Source: Peribacillus butanolivorans
Lineage (GTDB): Bacteria; Bacillota; Bacilli; Bacillales; DSM-1321
Reading direction: 5' to 3'
DNA length: 51,106 nt
NCBI RefSeq assembly: GCF_001273755.1
Contig: NZ_LGYA01000001.1
Location: 1,916,262 to 1,967,367 of the forward strand
The stretch's first letter is position 1. Every line of letters starts with the position of its first letter. The notes beneath the pieces were generated by a model that had not been told where the DNA came from, ran no database searches, and was given only the letters and a program-made list of their open reading frames with translations. The position numbers and the translations under genes are program-made. Of the stretch, positions 44,745 through 51,106 are shown piece by piece.

Positions 44745-46067
44745 ATGTTGAGAAATAAATATCGTTATTTTATTATTTTTATGATTATTCTTATTACAAT
44801 CATAAATTATATTGATAGAGGTGCACTTTCATATGCCCAAGCTGAAATCATCAAGGAGTTCAATTTAGATCCAGTAAGTTGGGGAGCAATCTTAGGTTAT
44901 TTTGGATATGGTTATATATTCGGAGCGCTATTTGGTGGTGCTTTAGCAGATAAGAAAGGTCCTAAATTTATGTGGATCATTGCTGGAACTACATGGTCTT
45001 TTTTTGAAATTGGGACAATATTCGCAGGTCATATAGGTGCAGCATTATTTGGAGGTTCTGCATTGGCAGGATTTGCGGTGTTTCGTGTTTTATTTGGGTT
45101 CGCTGAAGGACCTACCTTATCAACAATGAACCGAACTATGGCAAACTGGGTATCTCCTAAAGAAAAAGGGTTTGCTGTAGCACTTGGATTAGTTGGGACG
45201 CCAATTGGAGCATTAATTACTGCACCCATCGTAGTAGGTCTTCTAACATTCACTAACTGGAAAGTAACATTTGTTATTCTCGGTTTATTAGGTTTTATTT
45301 GGGTAGTAATTTGGAACAAAGTATTTACAAACCTACCTGAAGATCATCCAAGAGTCTCGAAAACCGAACTAGAAGAAATTCGAAGAGCAGATATATTAAT
45401 TAAAGGCGAAACGAAATTAGACGAACAAATAAATGTACCGTGGTACCATTTTTTTAAAAACCCTACGTTAGTAATGAATGCCATTGGATATTTTGCCTTT
45501 TTATATGTAAATATTTTATTACTTACATGGACTCCCAAATATCTGCAAGATGAATTTAATTATTCACTTTCATCTCTTTCATATATTGGTATGATTCCCT
45601 GGGTAGGAGCTATTATCACTGGATTATTAGGTGGTAAAATCTCGGATATATTACGTAGAAAAACAGGGAATTTACGTATTGCTAGATCTTGGTTCACAGT
45701 AGTTTCCTTATTTTGTACAGCTGTTTGTTTTATGTTGATCCCAACTGTTGAGAGTGCAGCAGCAGTACTTGCATTAATGTGTATAGGCAATGCCTTTAAT
45801 TATTTACCAAATTCTATCTATTGGATTGTTGTTCTTGATACAGAGCCAAATAAAGCAGGAACTTTTGGGGGAGTAACTCATTTTATTGCGAATCTAGCTA
45901 CTATTATTGCACCGACCCTAACAGGAAGTCTTGTAGCAAAACATGGATATAATGCAATGTTTATTGCAGCATCCATTGCAGTAACAATAGGAATGATAGC
46001 CATGGTTTTTGTGAAACCAGGTAAACAAAGTAACTCGTCTAAATCAACCAATGATATGGTCAGTTAA
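44745..46067 (+). CDS. MFS transporter, ACS-like
   Basis: A 440-residue, 12-helix MFS protein of the anion:cation symporter type: INYIDRGALSYAQAEIIKEF after helix 1, GALADKKGPKFMWIIAGTTW (helix 2-3 loop), GFAEGPTLSTMNRTMANWVSPKE and GTPIGALITAPIV. ATG at 44745 fits AAGGGGGGA upstream; a longer start at 44709 lacks a site. It follows the hut genes and ends with a terminator. Organic anions such as sugar acids are typical substrates; uptake of urocanate or related compounds is possible from context only. Confidence 0.85.
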   Translation: MLRNKYRYFIIFMIILITIINYIDRGALSYAQAEIIKEFNLDPVSWGAILGYFGYGYIFGALFGGALADKKGPKFMWIIAGTTWSFFEIGTIFAGHIGAALFGGSALAGFAVFRVLFGFAEGPTLSTMNRTMANWVSPKEKGFAVALGLVGTPIGALITAPIVVGLLTFTNWKVTFVILGLLGFIWVVIWNKVFTNLPEDHPRVSKTELEEIRRADILIKGETKLDEQINVPWYHFFKNPTLVMNAIGYFAFLYVNILLLTWTPKYLQDEFNYSLSSLSYIGMIPWVGAIITGLLGGKISDILRRKTGNLRIARSWFTVVSLFCTAVCFMLIPTVESAAAVLALMCIGNAFNYLPNSIYWIVVLDTEPNKAGTFGGVTHFIANLATIIAPTLTGSLVAKHGYNAMFIAASIAVTIGMIAMVFVKPGKQSNSSKSTNDMVS

Positions 46068-46475
46068 AACATAGTCTTTCTAGGAAATAGGGTTTCAACA
46101 AAGATAGTAAATTAGAAAGAAGAGATTAAGACCAATAAATAAGAACTTACAGCTTATAAGGAGCAATGGTTACGGCGATTGCTCCTTTTTTGTAAGATGA
46201 TGCTAAAAGAGAAACAATAAATATTGATATAAGAGAGGTTGGATTAGCTTCTTAATCCAAGATAAGTGGATGATGCATTAGATGGATTCTTTTTTGACAA
46301 TCCTATACACATCCTTTCTCTTGATTTCCGCTTCATGGATTAGTACGAGACACAAAGCAAATGTTCTATTTGTATGATGCGTCTCAAAATTGTTTTTCTA
46401 AATAGGTTTAATCCTCCACTGCAATAGAAAAGAAAATGAGGGATAAATTTAATTACTAATAATGGGGTGGATATC
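46068..46475. other. Intergenic region before the deleted glutamate dehydrogenase
   Basis: It contains the MFS terminator at 46160-46191 and no gene. GGGGTGG at 46464-46470 is the surviving ribosome binding site of the truncated dehydrogenase. Confidence 0.5.
46160..46191 (+). terminator. Terminator of the MFS gene
   Basis: GGAGCAAT (46160-46167) pairs with ATTGCTCC (46178-46185) around a 10-nt loop, then TTTTTT. Confidence 0.85.
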
Positions 46476-46778
46476 ATGTCAATTATAAAGACTTCGGAGA
46501 GCTTATCCGAGGAACAGAAAAAGGAAAATGAATCATTTGATTTATTTCTTTCAACACAAACGGTCATCAAAGAGGCGCTGAATAAACTAGGTTACTCAAA
46601 TGAATTATTTGAATTATTAAAAGAGCCTCTTCGAATGCTGACAGTTCGTATACCTGTCAAAATGGACGATGGTTCTGTTAAAACCGCACAGGTTTATAAA
46701 GTGGATATGCGTTTAGCCGCCTATATGGTTGGAATTAAAAAGTCGGCTGAAGCTTCGTCTTTCCGTGGCTGGGTATAA
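46476..46778 (+). pseudogene. Internally deleted glutamate dehydrogenase (GudB/RocG type)
   Basis: The 100-residue open frame is the two ends of an NAD-glutamate dehydrogenase joined in frame. Residues 1-64 match the N-terminus (STQTVIKEALNKLGY, LLKEPLRMLTVRIPVKMDDG). From about residue 70 it is the extreme C-terminus (KVDMRLAAYMVGIKKSAEAS, RFRGW-like end). The roughly 320 residues between, holding the catalytic lysines and the NAD domain, are gone. The ribosome binding site, start and stop are intact, so a short peptide may still be made, but it cannot be an enzyme. Glutamate is the product of the hut pathway, which makes this location notable. Confidence 0.85.
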
Positions 46779-46850
46779 AATGTAAAAATCTCTATTTAAA
46801 TAGGAAAATAAGGGGTTTAAAATAAAATCTTCTAAGGGGAGAGAATTTTT

Positions 46851-46997
46851 ATGTGGATAATCACTGTCCATGCGAAGAACAGTATAAAAATGTTTGAGTA
46901 TGACACTGAAAAGGAAGCACGGGCAAAATTTGAGAGAATACAAGGGTGTAAAATCCTTAGTGAAGTCATTTATTTCAATGATTATTGTTTAGCTTAA
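46851..46997 (+). CDS. Small hypothetical protein, 48 residues
   Basis: ATG at 46851 follows AGGGGAGAG at 8 nt. The product (MWIITVHAKNSIKMFEYDTE, then EARAKFERIQGCKILSEVIY and FNDYCLA) has the composition of a small folded alpha/beta protein. Similar short proteins are common as unnamed genes in Bacillus as far as I recall. It may share a transcript with the deleted dehydrogenase, 72 nt upstream. Function unknown. Confidence 0.7.
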   Translation: MWIITVHAKNSIKMFEYDTEKEARAKFERIQGCKILSEVIYFNDYCLA

Positions 46998-47524
46998 TCA
47001 TGATAGCTTCGGTTCCATAGGTGATTTGGTAGAAGACTCTTTTATAGAAAATTGAGGAGAATGAGGATAGTTGCAAGTATTTGCAAAATGATGAATTCTA
47101 TAATACTTGAGTTACATTAGTTTGGCACAAAAGAGATAATACTAGCGAAATTTTCGTAATAAGTGTTTATATTTATAAATGTTTTGTGTTTTTTTAATAA
47201 AAATACAATAGAAATATAATATCATAATATAAATAATAAGATAATCATTAATTTATAATATTTTTTGTGAGATTTTCATAATAAAATTAAGTTCATAGCT
47301 AGGAGGTAAAAGTATATCAAAGCGATAACAAATGGTGAAATAATGAATGTACAGTACAGCATGCTGGAGTTGGCAATTTGTATATTGATTATTCATTTTG
47401 AATTAGTTGTTGCGAAGGCCCGAAAATTTAGTAATTTTGTTGGAATATGTCCTAACTGATATTTCATTGTAAAGTATTTTTTTAAGTTGATATATCTGAA
47501 AAATCTAAAAATGGAGGGGATTCT
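46998..47524. other. AT-rich intergenic region before the MFS-lyase pair
   Basis: No gene. CGAAATTTTCG-TAATAA near 47146-47162 and a related GAGATTTTCATAATAA near 47270-47286 look like a repeated element and could be regulator sites. A Shine-Dalgarno-like AGGAGGTAAAAG near 47301-47312 leads nowhere (ATG at 47332 stops after three codons), again suggesting a lost gene start. Confidence 0.4.
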
Positions 47525-48910
47525 TTGAGCGAACAAAAATTCACGATTGACGATGTACCATTTAAAAAGTTTCATTTTCGTATTGCTGGCCTTACTTTTG
47601 GATCAAGCTTCTGTGATGGTTATTCACTTGGAATCATCGCGATGGCTCTGACAGTACTTGGTCCTCAATTGGAGCTAAATGCAATGTGGACGGGATTGAT
47701 CGGAAGTTCTGCATTAGTCGGTCTATTTGCGGGAGCTTTGGTACTTGGAAGGCTTTCTGATCGTATAGGCAGGCAGAAAATCTTTCTCGTAAACTTTTTA
47801 CTTATCACGATCGCTACTATTTTACAATTTTTTGTTAGTAGTCCAGAAGAGCTTTTGATTTTACGGTTACTAATTGGTTTTGGACTTGGAGGAGATTACG
47901 CTGTCGGTACGACTTTACTCGCCGAGTTTTCACCAAAAAAGTATCGCTCCTCGCTCCTCGCGTCTATAAACGTAGTATGGACGCTTGGATATGTAGCATC
48001 AAACTTTGTGGGTCATTACTTGGGACAGGTTGGTTCAGACTCATGGCGTTGGATGCTTGTTAGTGCTGCTATTCCCGCTATTGTGGTTTTAATCTTACGA
48101 ATAGGAACGCCTGAATCACCAAGATGGCTTGTCAGCATGGGGCGTGTCGAAGAAGCTCGCCAGATTGTAAAGAAACACCTTGGATCGAACGTTGAAATGG
48201 GTGAAACGACTACTGGTACTGAAAATCAAAAGACTCTAGGATTTCGTGGACTTTTCAGTGAAAAGCTTCGTAAGCGTTTGGCTTTTGGTGGAATATTCAA
48301 ATTAACTCTTGTCATTCCGTACTTTGCAATCTACACTTTCCTACCGTCCATACTAAGTACAATGGGTTTTGAACAAAACTTTTTTGCCGATACAATGTTA
48401 AATCTATTCTTGCTTATTGGGGCAATTGTTGGTCTTTGGTTGCTTGCGAAATTTTCACGTAGAGGATTTACCATCGGGGCCTTTACTATCCTTACTGTTT
48501 CATTGTTTTCACTCAGCTTCTTACACAATGGTTCTCAATTCTTAATGTTGATAGCCTTCTTGATCTTTACTTTTTTCATGTCAGCAGCATCAAACCTTAC
48601 ATTAGTATACCCAGCAGAGCTTTTTCCAACTGAGATTCGTGGATCTGGAATAGGTATGGTAACAGCAATTAGTCGGATTGGTTCTGCAATTGGAACATTT
48701 CTGCTGCCTATTAGTCTAAATTCATTCGGATTGGGTACTTCAATGATTGGTATGGCTGTAGTTCTGCTAATCGGTTTGATTGTATCGATTGCCTGGGCAC
48801 CTGAAACGAAGAATCTTTCCTTACATGAAGCAAGTGACCCTTTGCTTGAAGCGGGGAACTCTCCGAAGGAAACCGATATTCCCTTTACAGAAAATAAGAA
48901 AATAACTTAA
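47525..48910 (+). CDS. MFS transporter, sugar/organic-cation porter-like
   Basis: A 461-residue, 12-helix MFS protein of the group with SV2/OCT-like and NiaP/YdjE-like members. It has FGSSFCDGYSLGIIAMAL in helix 1, LVLGRLSDRIGRQKIF (helix 2-3 loop), LLIGFGLGGDYAVGTTLLAE, PESPRWLVSMGRVEEA and the late YPAELFPTEIRGSGIG motif. TTG at 47525 is set by GGAGGGGA 5 nt upstream. Only 93 nt separate it from the HAL-family lyase, and no terminator lies between, so it probably imports that enzyme's substrate. Some eukaryotic relatives carry organic cations including ergothioneine; that parallel is suggestive only. Confidence 0.8.
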   Translation: MSEQKFTIDDVPFKKFHFRIAGLTFGSSFCDGYSLGIIAMALTVLGPQLELNAMWTGLIGSSALVGLFAGALVLGRLSDRIGRQKIFLVNFLLITIATILQFFVSSPEELLILRLLIGFGLGGDYAVGTTLLAEFSPKKYRSSLLASINVVWTLGYVASNFVGHYLGQVGSDSWRWMLVSAAIPAIVVLILRIGTPESPRWLVSMGRVEEARQIVKKHLGSNVEMGETTTGTENQKTLGFRGLFSEKLRKRLAFGGIFKLTLVIPYFAIYTFLPSILSTMGFEQNFFADTMLNLFLLIGAIVGLWLLAKFSRRGFTIGAFTILTVSLFSLSFLHNGSQFLMLIAFLIFTFFMSAASNLTLVYPAELFPTEIRGSGIGMVTAISRIGSAIGTFLLPISLNSFGLGTSMIGMAVVLLIGLIVSIAWAPETKNLSLHEASDPLLEAGNSPKETDIPFTENKKIT

Positions 48911-49003
48911 GATTATTTTCTAGTAAATAATTGAGAAGAAACGTTTCTATCGTCTCCTTGTTTAATCTTGAATATATTTTCGAAAGGAGAGGAGTGTTGA
49001 ATC

Positions 49004-50563
49004 ATGACAACAATAAATTGTATACACCCTAAAGATATTAAAGAGGTTGTACTTGGGGATGGTGCTATCTCAATCCAAGAAGTGATTGCGGTTGCTAGAT
49101 ATGGGGCGATCGTTTCCTTTACTCAAACATATTGTGATAGGGTGGATAAATCCCGTAGCCTAATAGACAAGTTTTTAGATGAAAATCGATTGATTTATGG
49201 TGTAACAACAGGATTTGGCAGTAATATGACAGAGGTAATTTCTTCTGAAGATGCAGAAACTCTTCAACGAAATATTATTCGTTCTCATGCAGTTTCTGTT
49301 GGACAGCCTCTAGAAAGAGAAGTAGTGAGAGCCATTCAATTGATGATTCTTGTGAATTTAGGTCAAGGTTTTTCAGGAGTCAGATTAAAAGTATTAAATC
49401 TAATTGCTTCACTTTTAAATCACGATATTCTTCCGTTTGTTCCAGGTGATGGGTCAGTGGGATATCTTTCTCCTGAAGCTCACATGGCCTTAGTAGTGAT
49501 TGGAGAGGGGAAGGCATGGTATAAAGATGAGCTCATCCCTGGAATAGAAGCGTTAGAGAAAGCTGGATTAGCACCTGTTACGTTGGGGGCTAAAGAAGGA
49601 TTGGCACTTACAAGTGGAACTACTTCTGTCACAGCTATGGCTATCTTGGCCTTATACAATAGCATGCAAGCAGCGAAAACTGCCGACATTACGGGAGCTA
49701 TGTCCTTAGAAGTGCTAAAAGGTACAATTAAAGCATTTGATCCTCGTTCCCACACCGTAAAGAAACATGAGGAACAGGCTAAGACAGCCAGAAATGTAAC
49801 AAGAATACTTGAGGGCAGCCAAATCATTGATACATACAAGGAACATAGATTACAAGATGCGCTTAGCATACGATGTATTCCACAAGTTCATGGTGCCATA
49901 AAGAGAGTATTGAAGGACGCTGCGGTTACTATTGAGAATGAGATGAACTCTGCAAGTGACAATCCAATTATATTTCCGGAAGAGGAAGATGGAATTGCAC
50001 TCATGGGTGGAAATTTTGATGGTTCCTACGTAGGAATCTACGCGGATACGATGTGCATTGCCTTAGCGAATTTAGCGAAAATTACCGAAAGAAGAATTGA
50101 TCGTCTAGTAAACCATCACCTTAGTGAACTTCCTAATTTCTTAGTAGTTAATCCAGGGTTAAATAGCGGCTACATGATTCCACAATATACAGCTGCGGGA
50201 CTATTGAATGAGATTAGAGTTCTTTCACATCCTGCAACCGTAGATAATGTTCCAACATGCGCTAACCAAGAAGACCTGATAAGTTTTGCCTATTATGCTT
50301 CGAAGAAAGCATATCAGATTTCAAAGAAACTTGAATATATTTTAGCCATTGAGCTTATGACGGCCACGCAAGCAATGGATTTTCATCACCCCTTGAAACC
50401 GTCGCCGATTACGGAAAGTGTGTACCATTTAATACGCGACCAAGTCCCAATGGTAAAAGAAGATCGATTCTTTTATCCTGACATTGAAATAATAAATAGG
50501 CAAATTCATGAAGGGGAAATAGTCAATCTTGTCGAAATGGCTATTGGAGAAATTGAATTCTAA
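49004..50563 (+). CDS. HAL/PAL-family lyase lacking the MIO triad (ergothionase-like candidate)
   Basis: A 519-residue protein with the whole fold of histidine ammonia-lyase: YGVTTGFG (Tyr65), LQRNIIRSHAVSVGQPL, QDALSIRCIPQVHGA, NSASDNPIIF, GGNFDGSYVG, PQYTAAGLLNEIRVLSHPAT and ANQED (Glu423). The Ala-Ser-Gly triad that cyclises to the MIO cofactor is absent: where HALs read GSVG-ASGDLAPL-SH, this reads GSVGYLSPEAH (150-160), three residues short. Without MIO it should not remove ammonia from free histidine in the usual way. Ergothionase, which releases trimethylamine from ergothioneine, is a known MIO-independent relative. An MFS gene 93 nt upstream and an amine-oxidase-like gene downstream fit N-methylated substrates. 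Annotation as hutH would be doubtful. Confidence 0.8.
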   Translation: MTTINCIHPKDIKEVVLGDGAISIQEVIAVARYGAIVSFTQTYCDRVDKSRSLIDKFLDENRLIYGVTTGFGSNMTEVISSEDAETLQRNIIRSHAVSVGQPLEREVVRAIQLMILVNLGQGFSGVRLKVLNLIASLLNHDILPFVPGDGSVGYLSPEAHMALVVIGEGKAWYKDELIPGIEALEKAGLAPVTLGAKEGLALTSGTTSVTAMAILALYNSMQAAKTADITGAMSLEVLKGTIKAFDPRSHTVKKHEEQAKTARNVTRILEGSQIIDTYKEHRLQDALSIRCIPQVHGAIKRVLKDAAVTIENEMNSASDNPIIFPEEEDGIALMGGNFDGSYVGIYADTMCIALANLAKITERRIDRLVNHHLSELPNFLVVNPGLNSGYMIPQYTAAGLLNEIRVLSHPATVDNVPTCANQEDLISFAYYASKKAYQISKKLEYILAIELMTATQAMDFHHPLKPSPITESVYHLIRDQVPMVKEDRFFYPDIEIINRQIHEGEIVNLVEMAIGEIEF

Positions 50564-50572
50564 AACTATAAT

Positions 50573-50619
50573 GGAAGATGTTTTACACTCACCATTTTAA
50601 GTGAATCGGCTTCCTTTTT
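50573..50619 (+). terminator. Possible terminator after the lyase gene
   Basis: GGAAG (50573-50577) can pair with CTTCC (50610-50614), with partial pairing inside and TTTTT after. Weak stem. Confidence 0.45.
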
Positions 50620-50737
50620 CATCAAGTAAGGAATTTATTTAATATCTTCACACCTATAGCAGAAAGCATAGTTTTTTGACACTTCTTACTTTCTAAAATG
50701 TGTGATAATCATCTTAGTCAGGAGGAGTAAAGTAAAA

Positions 50738-51106
50738 ATGCATTATGATGTAATTGTAATTGGAGCTGGATCTATGGGAATGTCCGCAGGATATTTCCTA
50801 TCTAAAAATGGAAAAAAGGTATTATTATTAGACTCTTTTGTTCCTCCTCATAATAAAGGTAGTCATCATGGAGAAACAAGAATTATAAGACATGCTTATG
50901 GTGAAGGGGAAGAGTATGTTTCTTTGGCACTTAAATCTCAAAAACTATGGAATGACTTAGAAAAACTTACGGATAAACAGTTATTTCTTCCAACAGGTGT
51001 ACTGAATGCAGGCAGTCAAAAATCCACATTTATTAAGCAAGTAATCGCAAGTTCAAATAAATTTAATTTACCATTAGAAATCCTAGATTCAAATCCATGA
51101 AAGATG
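50738..51106 (+). pseudogene. Sarcosine-oxidase-like FAD amine oxidase, frameshifted and cut by window edge
   Basis: The N-terminus is that of monomeric sarcosine oxidase/N-methyl-amino-acid oxidases: MHYDVIVIGAGSMGMSAGYF (FAD GxGxxG), VLLLDSFVPPHNKGSHHGET and RIIRHAYGEGEEYVSLALKS. Normal length is about 385 residues; the frame stops at TGA 51098-51100 after 120 residues. Adding one base near 51094-51096 restores the expected reading LDSNPMKD, so a single-base loss is likely (mutation or read error). ATG at 50738 follows GGAGGAG. Such enzymes demethylate N-methyl amines, consistent with the neighbouring MIO-less lyase. The rest lies outside the window. Confidence 0.7.

Noticed and set aside
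49004..50563. Plain annotation as histidine ammonia-lyase hutH
   Set aside because: The MIO triad is missing although all other family motifs are kept, so the normal HAL reaction is not supported.
1..51106. CRISPR array, tRNA or rRNA genes
   Set aside because: No regularly spaced repeats and no cloverleaf or rRNA segments were seen on either strand.

Overview
The window reads as chromosome of a low-GC Gram-positive spore-former of the Bacillaceae (Peribacillus/Neobacillus-like; inferred). The basis is strong AGGAGG-type ribosome binding sites, frequent TTG/GTG starts, sigma-A promoters, a perfect CcpA cre site and Bacillus-type gene families. It is an accessory, catabolism-rich stretch with clear gene decay: a sigma-54 activator, phnX, an IS6 transposase, hutG, a glutamate dehydrogenase and a sarcosine-oxidase-like gene are all broken. 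No rRNA, tRNA or CRISPR array is seen.

Layout. 1-0.8 kb: start of an IS110 transposase running off the left edge, with its upstream non-coding end. 0.8-4.8 kb: YetF-like membrane protein, YmaF-like protein, a 44-residue ORF, the decayed sigma-54 activator and a YitT-family membrane protein. 4.8-14.6 kb: a taurine (organosulfonate) island with amino-acid permease, phosphonoacetaldehyde hydrolase (frameshifted), sulfoacetaldehyde acetyltransferase (xsc), taurine:pyruvate-type aminotransferase (tpa), an LmbE/BshB-like deacetylase, a YeiH-family putative sulfate/sulfite exporter and a GntR/UTRA regulator. Three promoters here (permease, xsc, gntR) carry the same operator just downstream of the -10 box, which points to one regulon under the local GntR protein. 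14.8-16.6 kb: luciferase-like oxidoreductase and an IS6 relic.

16.6-22.6 kb: two MarR modules, each with a perfect inverted-repeat operator: GNAT plus YczE-like genes divergent from marR, and a marR-ABC-ABC multidrug exporter operon coupled by ATGA overlaps. 23.4-27.6 kb: bkdAA-bkdAB-bkdB (branched-chain 2-oxoacid dehydrogenase E1alpha, E1beta and E2, without E3) and an aminoglycoside 6-adenylyltransferase. 28-30.8 kb: two nearly identical nitroreductases flanking a glyoxalase-fold dioxygenase; two of the three genes share an MhqR-like operator. 31-34.3 kb: MocR-type regulator divergent from two EamA exporters. 34.5-39.1 kb: half-size MFS protein, FAD oxidoreductase, TetR regulator and a divergent MFS transporter.

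39.6-51.1 kb: a histidine-type catabolic region. It has an AraC regulator with a degenerate receiver domain, hutU, hutI, a hutG relic, two MFS transporters, an internally deleted glutamate dehydrogenase, a small ORF, a HAL-family lyase that lacks the MIO-forming Ala-Ser-Gly triad, and the start of a sarcosine-oxidase-like gene that is frameshifted at the edge. The two observations I rate highest are the three-copy operator of the taurine regulon and the MIO-less HAL-family lyase, which may act on an N-methylated histidine derivative such as ergothioneine.
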